64,000 bases of DNA from CAVQJU01 sp963712905. Its GTDB lineage: Bacteria; Acidobacteriota; Vicinamibacteria; Vicinamibacterales; CAVVIG01. The notes beneath the pieces are model-generated. The model was not told where the DNA came from. It did not search any database and was given only the letters and a program-made list of their open reading frames with translations. The position numbers and the translations under genes were made by a program. Positions 13,300 to 22,094 of this stretch are shown here, one piece after another. Location: positions 186,001-250,000 of the forward strand of contig CAVQJU010000002.1 of assembly GCA_963712905.1 (NCBI GenBank), given 5' to 3'. Within the stretch, counting starts at the first letter, position 1; the number at the start of each line of letters is the position of its first letter.

Positions 13300-13809
13300 G
13301 TGAGTTCCGACAAGACGAGCGCCGCGCCCGTTCGCCTGCACCGGTGGGACGAAATCGCGCTCGAAAAAGTCACCGAGATGCTGTCGCGCAAGATTGTCAC
13401 CGGCGAGCGGGAAATGCTCGCGCAGGTGTATCTCAAACGCGGCTGCCTCGTGCCGATGCACTCGCACGAGAGCGAGCAGATGACCTACGTCCTGCAGGGC
13501 GCGCTGAAGTTCCTGGTCGGCGGGATGGAGGTGACGCTGCGCGAAGGGGAAGTGCTGCACATTCCCTCGTTCGTCGAGCACCAGGCCGAGGCGCTCGAAG
13601 ATACGTTCGAGCTCGACGTCTTCAGCCCCATCCGCCAGGACTGGCTCGATCACACCGACGATTACCTGCGAGGTGGATCAGTCAGCAGTCGCAGTCAGCA
13701 GTCGGCAGTCGGCAGTCGGCAGTCGGTCGGCAGTCGACGGGGCTCAGTGAACGCGGCGATCCCAGCGGTTGTTCTCGCCGCGACCGTCGGAGCGCGGCCG
13801 CCGGAGTAG
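13300..13809 (+). CDS. cupin-domain protein
   Basis: A small single-domain cupin of about 125 residues. Motif 1 is CLVPMHSHESEQMTYVLQG, with the His-x-His...Glu metal ligands. Motif 2 is GEVLHIPSFVEHQAEAL, with the third His. The conserved core ends at about DDYLRGG (13675). Beyond this the frame runs on through an array of GCAGTCG units and 40 more residues before a stop, so the tail is repeat-derived. GTG at 13300 is the likely start. The ligand or enzymatic activity cannot be assigned; similar proteins bind small metabolites or act as metal-dependent isomerases or dioxygenases. Confidence 0.75.
   Translation: MSSDKTSAAPVRLHRWDEIALEKVTEMLSRKIVTGEREMLAQVYLKRGCLVPMHSHESEQMTYVLQGALKFLVGGMEVTLREGEVLHIPSFVEHQAEALEDTFELDVFSPIRQDWLDHTDDYLRGGSVSSRSQQSAVGSRQSVGSRRGSVNAAIPAVVLAATVGARPPE
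13681..13736. repeat. GCAGTCG tandem repeat between converging genes
   Basis: Short units of the form CAGTCGG or GCAGTCG repeated about eight times with small variations. Both flanking genes read into it: the cupin on the plus strand gains a QQSAVGSRQSVGSR tail and the rhomboid gene on the minus strand gains a PTDCRLPTADC tail. Related arrays occur at 34390-34510 and 46809-46902. Confidence 0.8.
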
Positions 13810-14541
13810 ACGTCGAACTTCTTCCGCGCGCGGCCGATCTTCCACTTCACGTACCGATACTTCACTTCAGCCCACGGGCTGAGACGCATTCTCAGGCCCT
13901 TGAGATACACATACCCGACGAGTAGTCCTCCCAGGTGCGTCGCGTTCGCCACTCCGCCGCCGTTGTCGGACATCGACGACATGAAGGCCAGCCCGCCCAT
14001 GATGAGGACGAAGATCCGCGCCGGAATCGGGAAAGACGAAGTACATGTAGATCTGGCCGGTTGGGAAAATAGAGCGCGTACGCCAGCAGAAGGCCGTAGA
14101 CGGCGCCTGACGCGCCGATGATATTTGTTCCGTACAGCTGGGCGGTCGGTGCGAACGGCAGCAGCGACACGAGCACCGTGAGCACGGCCGCGCCGATCCC
14201 GCTGACGAAGTAGAACTTCAGGAAATAACGCGTGCCCCAGATGCGCTCGAGCTCGGTCCCGAACATCCACAGCGCCAGCATGTTGAACAGGATGTGCATC
14301 GGGCCGGCGTGGACGAACATGTAGGTGACAGACCTGCCAGATCCACCCACGCTCCACCACGAACGCCGGAACCAGACCGAGAGACTTCGTGCTTCCTGGA
14401 CCCACAACGAAGGGAGGATGCACCGGCGACGAACATCGCGACGTTGACGCCGATGATGATCTTGAGCGCCGTCGAGATCGGTCCGGGTCCGAACGAGAAA
14501 GAGGAGGACTGGGACGCGTAACGGGATGGGTATCGGGGCAT
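13695..14541 (-). CDS. rhomboid-family intramembrane serine protease, frameshifted
   Basis: Multi-pass membrane protease. The start ATG at 14541 gives MPRYPSRYASQSSSFSFGPG, then a first membrane segment (ALKIIIGVNVAMFVAGA). The conserved FVHAGPMHILFNMLALWMFG loop, the catalytic Ser in GASGAVYGLLLAYAL and the catalytic His in NATHLGGLLVGYVYLKG are all present. The frame breaks about four times (near 14420, 14335, 14063 and 14036), each time by one extra base. The C-terminal tail reads into the GCAGTCG repeat, so the true stop is uncertain. It follows murJ with a 20-base gap. Confidence 0.8.
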
Positions 14542-14561
14542 CGCTAAGGCTCCGGATCGTA

Positions 14562-16146
14562 CTACATCAGTCGGGATCGGACCCCGGCCACCGCGCTGTC
14601 GAATTCACGGATGTGCAACAGTTTTGCGGCGGCGGCCAGCGCCGCGAGCCCGGCGGTAATGGCCGCACCGAGACGCACGGCCTGGGTCAGGGTTCCCGCG
14701 CCTGGCATGGCGTCCCGCCGCGAGCCGCTCCGCGCCCGCCGATACGGCGGCCATCACGACCGCCGCGATCACGATCTTGGCGAACGTCAGGCCGAGATGG
14801 CCGTCCTCCAGCCCGCCCAGCCGTCGCCGCAGGAGGACGAGCAGCGCGAGGCCGTTCACGATCATCGCCAGGGACGTGCCGAGCGCGAGCCCCCGGAACC
14901 CCATCACGCGCACCAGCGCGAGGTTGGCGCCGAGGTTGAGCGCGACCGTGCACAGGCTGACGATGACCGGCACGCGGCTGCGCCCCATCGCGTAGAAGAC
15001 CGGCGACACAATCCTCGCCGTCGCGTAGCCGACGAGGCCGACCGCATACAGCCGCAGCGCGGCGGCCGTGGACACGGTGTCGGCGGGCGTGAAGTGCCCG
15101 CGTTCGAAGAGCAGCCGGACGATCGGTTCCGCCAGCGTGACGAGGCCGAGCGTCGCCGGAACGTTGAGCACCATCATCATCGCCATCGCCTGCGCGGCCG
15201 TTCGCCGGACGCCGTCCTCGTCGCCCGCAGCGATGTGACGCGAAACCGCGGGCAGCGCGGCCGTGGCGATGGAGACGCCGAAGAGCCCAATCGGGAGGTA
15301 CATCAGCCGGAAGGCATACGACAGCCACGAAACGGCGCCCGTGCCCTGACTCGTGGCCAGCAGGGTGTTGACCAGGAGATTGACCTGCGTCGCCGCCAGC
15401 CCGATCGTTCCGGGGCCCATCAGCATCAGCACGCGCCGCAGTCCCGGCTCCCGGAAATCGAGGATGAAGCGATACCGGAATCCTTCGCGCCACAGCGCCG
15501 GCCATTGCACCAGCACCTGGAGCGCTCCGCCGAGCAGCGCCGCGATCGCAATCGCCGTGACAGGCGCGAAGCCGATCGACGGCATCAGCGGCACGAGGAT
15601 GAACGCGCAGGCAATCGTCGCGATGTTGAACATCGCCGGCGCCAGCGCGGGTACGAAGTAGTGATGCAGGGAGTTGAGCATGCCCATCACCGCGGCCGCC
15701 ACAGCGACCATGGGCAGAAACGGCAGCATCATCCGCGTCAGCCGGATCGTGAGCTCGAGCTTGCCGGGGACGCGGCTGTAGTCCTCGGCGTAGGCCGTCA
15801 CGAGCGGATGGGTGAAGATCATCCCGATCGCCACGAGCAGCCCGGTGACGAGGACCAGCGCGTTCAGCAGGTTGTTGCCGAGCCGCCAGGCGTCGTCCTT
15901 CCCGCTCACCGTGAGGCGGGCGGTGAAGGTCGGCACGAACGCGGCGCTCATGGCGCCTTCGCCGAACAGGTCGCGAACCAGGTTGGGGATTCGGAACGCC
16001 ACGATGAAGGCGTCCATGTCGTTGCTCGCGCCGAAGATGGCCGCGAGCACTTGATCGCGGAGGAGGCCGAGGATCCGGCTGGTGAGCGTCGCCGCCCCGG
16101 TGAGGCCGGCCGCACGGGCAAGCAGCGGCGGGCGCTGCGGCGTCAA
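14562..16146 (-). CDS. murJ: lipid II flippase MurJ (MviN family), one frameshift
   Basis: Multi-pass membrane protein thought to flip lipid II across the inner membrane. The N-terminus AGLTGAATLTSRILGLLRDQVLAAIFGASN and the following DAFIVAFRIPNLVRDLFGEGAMSAAFVP are signature MurJ sequences, and about 13-14 hydrophobic segments follow. Removing one base near 14707 restores a final membrane segment (LGAAITAGLAALAAAA) and ends at the TAG at 14562; without this the end is an unrelated arginine-rich tail. The start is TTG at 16146, overlapping the YqeY stop by four bases (TTGA). Confidence 0.9.
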
Positions 16147-16592
16147 GCGCCGAGTTTGCGGCGCACGAGTTCGTTGACGGTCTTGCCGTCCACGTTCTGT
16201 CCGGCGAGCTTCGCCATCACCGCCTTCATCACGCGGCCCATGTCCTTCGCCGACGTGGCGCCGGTCTCGGCGATCGCGGCCGCAACGGCGTCGTCCACGG
16301 CAGCCGGATCGACGGCCGCCGGCAGGTAGGCTTCGAGGACGACGATCTCCGCCGCTTCCTTCCGGGCGAGATCCTCGCGTCCGCCCTTCGTGAACTGCTC
16401 GATCGAATCTTTTCGCTGCTTGACGAGCGCGGCGACGACCTGCCGCGCCTCGGCGTCGTCCAGATCGCGTTTCTTCTCGACGCTCTTGTTCATGAACGCG
16501 GCCTTCAGCATCCGGAGCGCGCTGAGGCGCACCGCGTCGTGCTGGCGCATGGCGTCAGCGATCGCGGTGCCGACCTCGTCGACCAGAGGCAT
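16143..16592 (-). CDS. yqeY: GatB/YqeY domain protein
   Basis: A 149-residue soluble protein with the YqeY arrangement: an N-terminal helical part (AMRQHDAVRLSALRMLKAAFMN), then KRKDSIEQFTKGGREDLARKE-like and VLEAYLP motifs, and a C-terminal half (GATSAKDMGRVMKAVMAKL... NELVRRKL) resembling the tRNA-binding tail of GatB. It is often described as having tRNA-amidotransferase-like activity, but its role here is unproven. ATG at 16592 overlaps the stop of the upstream gene (TGATG), and its stop overlaps the MurJ start. Confidence 0.88.
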   Translation of the reverse strand: MPLVDEVGTAIADAMRQHDAVRLSALRMLKAAFMNKSVEKKRDLDDAEARQVVAALVKQRKDSIEQFTKGGREDLARKEAAEIVVLEAYLPAAVDPAAVDDAVAAAIAETGATSAKDMGRVMKAVMAKLAGQNVDGKTVNELVRRKLGA

Positions 16593-17371
16593 CAGTCGTC
16601 GTTCGGCGAGCGGCGCTGCTGCTGAACCTGCGGAACAAGCTGGCCGGGCTGCGAAGCGGCCGGAGCGGCGATCATGCCCGGCGCGGCGACGGCGCCAAAC
16701 GGGTTGGTCGCGGGCTGCGTGGGCGGCGCGGCCTGTACGGGCGGCGCGGGCGGCTGTTCCTGCGGCGGCATCGTGCCGAAGATGCCGGGACCCGGCTGCT
16801 GCCCTCCAGTGTTGCCCGGGCGCCGCGGGTTGGCGCCGGCCGGCTGCGGCTGGATGTTCAGGTTGTTGAAGATCGGCGCGAGCGCGGGCGGCAGCTGCAC
16901 GCCGCCGGGCGGCTGGGCGTTGTCGTCGTCTTGCGGCGGCTGCATGATGCCGTTCATCTGACCGAACGGCGCGGGAGGCGGCTGCGCTGACGCCGACGCC
17001 GACACCGCGGGCCGCGGCGACGCCGATGTCGGCATGACGATGATGCGGTCGAAGTTCGACGCGTCGGCGATAGCTATCTCGCGCGGTGCGACCATGTAGC
17101 CGCTGAGCGACCGCAGCAGCATGTCGAGCGCTTCGGCTTCCGGCACGTTCGTGAACTCGATGGTGATAGGCCCGCCGGCGATGCGTTCGACGTTCACGAT
17201 CTGCGTGCGTCCGACGCGCGCCCACTCGGTGAGGATCTGGCGCACCGTGGCGTCCTTGGCGGACAGCGACACGCGGCCTTCACGCAGGGTGATTCGGACC
17301 TCGGCGGACGCCTGCGATCCGAGGGCCAAGCACATGCAGCCCGCCAGCGCCAGCGTGGAAAAAACGCGCAT
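16592..17371 (-). CDS. secreted protein with STN-like domain and Pro/Gln-rich tail
   Basis: A 259-residue protein from ATG at 17371 (ribosome site GAGGTT upstream). It has a signal peptide (MRVFSTLALAGCMCLALGSQASA), then about 100 residues resembling the short N-terminal domain of secretins and TonB receptors (VSLSAKDATVRQILTEWARVG; INIE-like VNVERIAGGPITIEFTNVPEAEALDMLLRSL). The remaining 130 residues are low complexity, rich in Pro, Gln, Ala and Gly, and probably unstructured. No secretin channel domain follows. I infer a periplasmic location but cannot state a function. Confidence 0.65.
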   Translation of the reverse strand: MRVFSTLALAGCMCLALGSQASAEVRITLREGRVSLSAKDATVRQILTEWARVGRTQIVNVERIAGGPITIEFTNVPEAEALDMLLRSLSGYMVAPREIAIADASNFDRIIVMPTSASPRPAVSASASAQPPPAPFGQMNGIMQPPQDDDNAQPPGGVQLPPALAPIFNNLNIQPQPAGANPRRPGNTGGQQPGPGIFGTMPPQEQPPAPPVQAAPPTQPATNPFGAVAAPGMIAAPAASQPGQLVPQVQQQRRSPNDD

Positions 17372-17413
17372 ATAACCTCTTTGCACGGCTCTTTTGAGTA
17401 TACGCCAGTTGAA

Positions 17414-17470
17414 GTGGTGCGGGCCTTCAGGCCTGACTTGGTCCCGGCAGGGCTAAAGCCCTGCACTACT
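17414..17470. repeat. GC-rich double-hairpin intergenic repeat, copy 2
   Basis: Two adjacent hairpins, GCGGGCCT-TC-AGGCCTG and GCAGGGCT-AA-AGCCCTGC, separated by about ten bases and ending CACTACT. It lies between the epimerase stop (17483) and the STN-protein start (17371), within a run of same-strand genes, so it could attenuate transcription between them. Same family as 10034-10084 and 52814-52866. Confidence 0.72.
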
Positions 17471-17482
17471 TCGACTTCGGCG

Positions 17483-18445
17483 TTACTTCTGGCGGAAATA
17501 ATCGATGACCTGGGTCAGGATGTCGTCGAGCGTGAACCGGGTCTTGTAGCCGATCATGGCCTCGGCCTTCGACAGGTCGGGGACGCGGCGCGGCATGTCC
17601 TCGAACCCTGATTCGTAGGCTTCGTCGTACGGCACGAGCTTGATCGGAGAGGTCGAGCCGCTGAGCTCGCGTACGCGTTCCGCCAGCGCCTGGATCGTGA
17701 CCTCCTGCGTGTTGCCCAGGTTGATCACCTGGCCGATCGCCTTCGGCTCGTTGACGAGCTTCAGGAGCGCGCCGACCACGTCCGCCACGTGGGTGAAGGA
17801 GCGCGACTGGCGGCCGTCGCCGAACACCGTGATGGGCCGGCCGGCCAGCGCCTGCTGGACGAAGTTCGGAATCACCATCCCGTACTGTCCGGTCTGTCGC
17901 GGTCCGACGGTGTTGAAGAATCGGACGACGATGACGGGAAGCTTCCGCTCTTTCCAGTACGCCAGCGCCAGGAACTCGTCGATGGCCTTGCTGCACGCGT
18001 AGGCCCAGCGGTGCTTCGTCGTCGGCCCCATGACCAGATCGGAATCCTCGCGGAACGGCACGTCCTCGCTCTTGCCGTAGACCTCCGACGTCGATGCGAT
18101 GACGACGAGCTTCTTCTTCTTGTTGGCGAGCTTCAGCACGACCTCGGTGCCGTGGACGTTGGTTTCGATCGTGTGCACCGGCTGCTCGACGATCAGCTTC
18201 ACGCCGACGGCTGCCGCGAAATGAAAGACGACGTCGCTGCGATCGATGAGCTCGGCGAGCAGGGGCTCGTTCTCGACCGTGTCCACGAAGTACTCGAACT
18301 TCGCCCGTCCCTTCAAGTGAGTGATGTTGTCGATCGAGCCCGTCGACAGGTTGTCGAGCACGAGCACCGTGTCGCCGCGCTCGAGAAGCGCTTCGGCCAG
18401 GTGCGATCCGATGAAGCCGGCTCCGCCGGTTATGAGCGCACGCAC
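17483..18445 (-). CDS. NAD-dependent sugar epimerase/dehydratase
   Basis: Extended short-chain dehydrogenase of 320 residues, acting on a nucleotide sugar. The Rossmann motif is ITGGAGFIGSHLAEALL, the Asp acceptor for the NAD ribose is in VLDNLSTG, and the catalytic residues are in STSEVYGKSE (Ser/Thr) and RWAYACSKAIDEF (YxxxK). FNTVGPRQTGQYGMVIPNFV and FGDGRQSRSFTHV are typical of UDP-glucose 4-epimerase and UDP-glucuronate decarboxylase relatives. It overlaps the aminotransferase stop by 16 bases. The exact substrate is not determinable. Confidence 0.87.
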   Translation of the reverse strand: MRALITGGAGFIGSHLAEALLERGDTVLVLDNLSTGSIDNITHLKGRAKFEYFVDTVENEPLLAELIDRSDVVFHFAAAVGVKLIVEQPVHTIETNVHGTEVVLKLANKKKKLVVIASTSEVYGKSEDVPFREDSDLVMGPTTKHRWAYACSKAIDEFLALAYWKERKLPVIVVRFFNTVGPRQTGQYGMVIPNFVQQALAGRPITVFGDGRQSRSFTHVADVVGALLKLVNEPKAIGQVINLGNTQEVTIQALAERVRELSGSTSPIKLVPYDEAYESGFEDMPRRVPDLSKAEAMIGYKTRFTLDDILTQVIDYFRQK

Positions 18446-19533
18446 GCGTAGTGTCCTTTCAGTGCCGTCACGACGCCGGCAGCCTCGTCGTCGGTCAGGC
18501 CCGGAGAGAGCGGCAGCGACAACACTTCGTCGCAGGCGCGCGCCGCCTCGGGGCAGTCGTGAGGGTTCGCGCCGGCCATCGCAGGCTGGCTGGGGATCGG
18601 GATGGGATAGTGAACGAGCGTTTCGATGCCGTCGGCCGCGAGCTGGGCCTGCAGCGCGTCCCGGCCGCGGGCCCGGACGACGAACAGATGGTAGACGTGC
18701 CCGGCATCGTGTTCCATCGGAACGACCACCGGACCGGAGGCGAGCGCGGATCGGTACGCGGCGGCGAGGGCCCGCCGGCGCGCCGTCCAGCCGGCGAGGC
18801 GCGGCAACCGCGCGCGCAGGACGGCGGCCTGCATCTCGTCGAGCCGCGAGTTGACGCCGAAGGCGTCGTGCCGGTAGCGATCGACCTGGCCGCCGTTGCG
18901 CAGACGCGTGATTCGATCCGCGAGGGACGGGTCGTTGGTGATCACGGCGCCGCCGTCGCCGAGCGCGCCGAGATTCTTCGTCGGGTAGAAGCTGAACGCG
19001 CCCGCGACCCCGATCGTTCCGACCGGCCGTCCCGCGGCCGTTCCCAGGTGCGCCTGGCAGCAGTCCTCGACGAGCGCCAGACCGTGCCGGGACGCCAGGC
19101 GCTCGAGAGCGGCCATGTCGGCCGCCTGCCCGTACAGGTGCACGGGGAGAATGGCGCGGGTGCGCGGCCCGATCGCGCGCGCCACCTGCTCAGGATCGAG
19201 CGTGAGCCGCGACGGATCGATGTCGGCGAACACCGGCCGGGCGCCCACCATCATCACGGCAAGAGCCGTGTATGCCGCCGACAGCGGCGTGGTGATGACC
19301 TCGTCGCCGGGCCCGATTCCGAGCGCTCGCAGGATGAGGGCGATCGCGTCGGTCCCTGTGCCGACGCCGACGGCGCGGGCCGCGCCGCTCGCCGCGGCGA
19401 ACTCCGCTTCGAACGCCTCCAGCTCCGGGCCGAGCACGAACCAGCCGCGCGAGATGACGCGCTCGACGGCCTCGCGCACCTCCCGCCCGGCATCGCCTTG
19501 AGGCACCAGCGAGAGGAACGGGATGCGCGGCAT
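18430..19533 (-). CDS. DegT/DnrJ/EryC1-family sugar aminotransferase
   Basis: PLP-dependent enzyme of 367 residues that adds an amino group to a keto-sugar nucleotide. Family features in order: IPFLSLVPQ at the start, GVGTGTDAIALILRALG (phosphate binding), DEVITTPLSAAYTALAV, VHLYGQAADM, VEDCCQAHLG (the Asp contacting the PLP nitrogen), and FSFYPTKNLGALGDGGA with the Schiff-base Lys. ATG at 19533 overlaps the stop of the upstream epimerase (TGATG). With its neighbours it probably makes an amino sugar for a surface glycan. Confidence 0.9.
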   Translation of the reverse strand: MPRIPFLSLVPQGDAGREVREAVERVISRGWFVLGPELEAFEAEFAAASGAARAVGVGTGTDAIALILRALGIGPGDEVITTPLSAAYTALAVMMVGARPVFADIDPSRLTLDPEQVARAIGPRTRAILPVHLYGQAADMAALERLASRHGLALVEDCCQAHLGTAAGRPVGTIGVAGAFSFYPTKNLGALGDGGAVITNDPSLADRITRLRNGGQVDRYRHDAFGVNSRLDEMQAAVLRARLPRLAGWTARRRALAAAYRSALASGPVVVPMEHDAGHVYHLFVVRARGRDALQAQLAADGIETLVHYPIPIPSQPAMAGANPHDCPEAARACDEVLSLPLSPGLTDDEAAGVVTALKGHYACVRS

Positions 19534-20558
19534 CACCGCGTCTCCTGCGCGGCGTCGACGTAGCGGGAGAAGTGCCGGCGGTAGAAGTCGACGGTACGCG
19601 TCAGGCCCTCGGCGAGCGACACCGCCGGCTTCCACCCGGTCGCCTTCATGAAGCGGGTCGAATCCGCGTAGAAGCTGCCGATGTCGATGACCTTCTTGTC
19701 CGGCGGCCAGCTCACGTACTCCACGCGGCCGGCGCCGGCAATCCGCACCAGCTCGGCCGCGAGGTCGCTGTGGCTGACCGGGATGTCGCCGCCGACGTTG
19801 AACGCCTCGCCGTTGCAGACGTCGCTCGCCCCCGCGCGCAGAAACGCGTCGGCCGCGTCGTCCACGTACACGAAGTCGCGGAGCTGCGAACCGTCGCCGT
19901 AGATCTGGATCGACTGGCCCTCGATCGCGAGCCGGATGAACCAGCCGATGAATCCCTGCCGGTTGTGTTTGATGAGCTGGCGCGGGCCGTACACGTTCGT
20001 GAGGCGCAGCGAGCAGGCGCGGACGCCGAACACGTTGTTGTAGACGAGGTGGTAGTACTCGCCGGCGGCCTTGTTGATGCCGTTGACGTCGGTCGGCCGC
20101 ACCAGGTGCGCCTCGCTCACGGGCAGCGAGTCGGGCCGCCCGTACACCTGCCGGGTGCCGGCAAACACCACCTTGACCGCCGCGTTGTGGTTGCGGCAGG
20201 CCTCGAGCAGCGTGAGCTGGCTGCGGCAGTTGATCTCGAGATCCGTGTACGGATCCCGCATGCTGTCGATGTGGCTGACCTGGCCGGCGAGGTTGAAGAT
20301 CACTTCGCGGTCGCGCACGAGGTAGTTCATCGTGCTCTGCTGCCGGATGTCCGCGACGTTGACCCGCAGGCGATCGGCGACGCCGTCGATGTTGAACAGG
20401 TTGCCGCCGTAATCGTCGATCAGCGAATCGACGAGCAGCACGTCGGCTTCCAGATCGACGAGACGCCGCGCGAGGTTGCTGCCGATGAAGCCCAGACCGC
20501 CCGTGACCATGACGCGGCGGCCGCGGTAGAACTCCCGGTAGTCCGTCGCGGCGGTCAC
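19533..20558 (-). CDS. NAD-dependent epimerase/dehydratase
   Basis: A 341-residue extended SDR. VMVTGGLGFIGSNLARRL is the NAD-binding motif, SHIDSMRDPYTDLEINCRSQLTLLEACR is typical of dTDP/GDP/UDP-sugar 4,6-dehydratase and epimerase proteins, AGTRQVYGRP and NKAAGEYYHLVY lie in the active-site region, and YGDGSQLRDFVYVDDAADAF follows. The position where a YxxxK is expected reads NGINKAAGEYY, so the catalytic Tyr looks substituted and should be checked by alignment. I chose the GTG at 20558, overlapping the glycosyltransferase stop (GTGA), over an upstream proline-rich extension. Confidence 0.83.
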   Translation of the reverse strand: MTAATDYREFYRGRRVMVTGGLGFIGSNLARRLVDLEADVLLVDSLIDDYGGNLFNIDGVADRLRVNVADIRQQSTMNYLVRDREVIFNLAGQVSHIDSMRDPYTDLEINCRSQLTLLEACRNHNAAVKVVFAGTRQVYGRPDSLPVSEAHLVRPTDVNGINKAAGEYYHLVYNNVFGVRACSLRLTNVYGPRQLIKHNRQGFIGWFIRLAIEGQSIQIYGDGSQLRDFVYVDDAADAFLRAGASDVCNGEAFNVGGDIPVSHSDLAAELVRIAGAGRVEYVSWPPDKKVIDIGSFYADSTRFMKATGWKPAVSLAEGLTRTVDFYRRHFSRYVDAAQETR

Positions 20559-21325
20559 AGCGGCCGCGCGGCGACCGATGCCGCCTGTGATCGGCGGAGG
20601 TGCTGGCGGCGGATCACCAGGACGAACCACAGGCGCATCACGTCGACGCCCGTCTTGAAGATGCGCCGGAAGTTGAAGAACTGCGACTTGCCGAACGCGC
20701 GGTGAAAGTGGTGCACCGGCACTTCGACGATGCGGAAGCCGGCGTCCTGCACCTTCTTCATCATCTCGAGGCAGATGACGCCGCTGGTCTTTTCCAGGTT
20801 GATCACCTCGAACATCGAGCGCCGCATCAACCGGAAGTCGCAGTCCACGTCGCGCATCTTCAGCCCGAACATCAGGCTCACGATGTGGTGATACAGCCGG
20901 CCGATGACGATGCGGTGCATCGGATCCGATCGGCTGATCTTGTAGCCGTTGACGAGATCGGCCTCGGGCGTGAGGTGCGACCAGAGCAACGACAGCTCGC
21001 CCGGATCGTACTGGGCGTCGCCGTCGGTGTAGAAGATCAGCTCTTTCGTCGCCGAGCGGATGCCCGTCTGCAGCGCCCCGCCGTAGCCGCGGTTCTTCGG
21101 GTGATGGATGACCCGGACCTGCGGATACGTTCGCGCGAGCTCGTCGGCCACCTCCGCCGTGGCGTCGTTGCTGCCGTCGTTGACGACGATGACCTCGTAG
21201 TCCGGCGTCAGTTCAGACGCGGCCTGCACGGCGCGGATCACCATGCTCGCGATGGTGCCGCTGTCGTTGTATGCCGGAAAAAAGACGCTCAGACCCGCGG
21301 GCTTTGCCGAGGCAGGGACTGACAT
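20555..21325 (-). CDS. GT2-family glycosyltransferase (DPM1-like)
   Basis: A 256-residue GT-A fold enzyme. LSVFFPAYNDSGTIASMV begins the nucleotide-sugar domain, VIVVNDGSNDATAEVA has the first Asp pair, and FYTDGDAQYDPGEL has the DxD-like metal site. The middle part (DVDCDFRLMRRSMFEVI; KTSGVICLEMMKKVQDAGFRIVEVPVHH) resembles dolichyl/polyprenyl-phosphate sugar synthases. Apart from a short hydrophobic stretch near the C-terminus (VDVMRLWFVLVI) it has no membrane helices, so it is likely peripheral. Donor and acceptor are not determinable. Confidence 0.85.
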   Translation of the reverse strand: MSVPASAKPAGLSVFFPAYNDSGTIASMVIRAVQAASELTPDYEVIVVNDGSNDATAEVADELARTYPQVRVIHHPKNRGYGGALQTGIRSATKELIFYTDGDAQYDPGELSLLWSHLTPEADLVNGYKISRSDPMHRIVIGRLYHHIVSLMFGLKMRDVDCDFRLMRRSMFEVINLEKTSGVICLEMMKKVQDAGFRIVEVPVHHFHRAFGKSQFFNFRRIFKTGVDVMRLWFVLVIRRQHLRRSQAASVAARPL

Positions 21326-21361
21326 GCAAAAAGTCCCTAAACCATAGCATGAAAAGGGCCC

Positions 21362-22090
21362 TCAGCGCGTGTCGCGATCGAGGATCGAGGGCGTGCCGAC
21401 AAGCCGCCACGGCATCACCGCCGACTCGGCGATCACGGCGCCCGACAGCTTCGATTCGCCCAGGCGCCGCTCGACGAACGTGATCGGCACCTCGACGACG
21501 TTCATCCCGCGCCTCGACGCCACGAACAGCATCTCCACGATGAACGAATATCCGTCGGAGACGAACCGGTCGAGCGGCAGCGAGGCCAGCGCGTCGCGCC
21601 GCCAGCATCTGTAGCCGCTCGTGCAGTCGTGCGCGGCGAGGCGGGTGATCGTCCGGATGTAGGCGTTGGCGAACCGGCTGAGCAGCTGACGGCGCTTCGG
21701 CCAGTTCACGATCTCGCCGCCGGGGATATAGCGCGACCCGATCACGACTTCGCCGCGGCTCGCCCCCTCGAGCAGGCGGGGGAGCTGCGCCGGGTCGTGG
21801 GACAAGTCGGCGTCCATCTGGCAGATGAGATCCACGGGTTCGCGAATCGCGAGCTTCAGGCCGTCGACGTACGACCGTCCGAGCCCGCGATTCTTCGTAC
21901 GGTGCAGCACCGAGATCCGGCCCGGGTGCTGGCGCGACAGCGATTCGGCCAGATCCCCCGTGCCGTCGGGTGATTGATCGTCCACGACGAGCACCCGGAC
22001 GTTGTCGTGCCGCATGAGGCCCTCGATGAGCAGCGGCAGGTTGTCCCGTTCGTTGTAGGTCGGTACGACGACGAGCGTGGCAGGCGTCAT
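21362..22090 (-). CDS. polyprenol monophosphomannose synthase-like GT2
   Basis: A 242-residue soluble GT2. LVVVPTYNERDNLPLLIE, VLVVDDQSPDGTGDLAE, ICQMDADLSHDPAQLPRLL and VIGSRYIPGG form the classic pattern of polyprenol-phosphate mannose synthases, as do DCTSGYRCWRRDAL and EVPITFVERRLGESKLS. By family it would transfer a hexose from a nucleotide sugar to polyprenyl phosphate at the inner membrane. A 36-base gap with no visible promoter separates it from the next glycosyltransferase. Confidence 0.87.
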   Translation of the reverse strand: MTPATLVVVPTYNERDNLPLLIEGLMRHDNVRVLVVDDQSPDGTGDLAESLSRQHPGRISVLHRTKNRGLGRSYVDGLKLAIREPVDLICQMDADLSHDPAQLPRLLEGASRGEVVIGSRYIPGGEIVNWPKRRQLLSRFANAYIRTITRLAAHDCTSGYRCWRRDALASLPLDRFVSDGYSFIVEMLFVASRRGMNVVEVPITFVERRLGESKLSGAVIAESAVMPWRLVGTPSILDRDTR

Positions 22091-22094
22091 GACG

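Noticed and set aside
13681..13736. CRISPR-like array at the GCAGTCG repeats
   Set aside because: Units are 6-8 bases, directly adjacent and without unique spacers; no cas genes are present.
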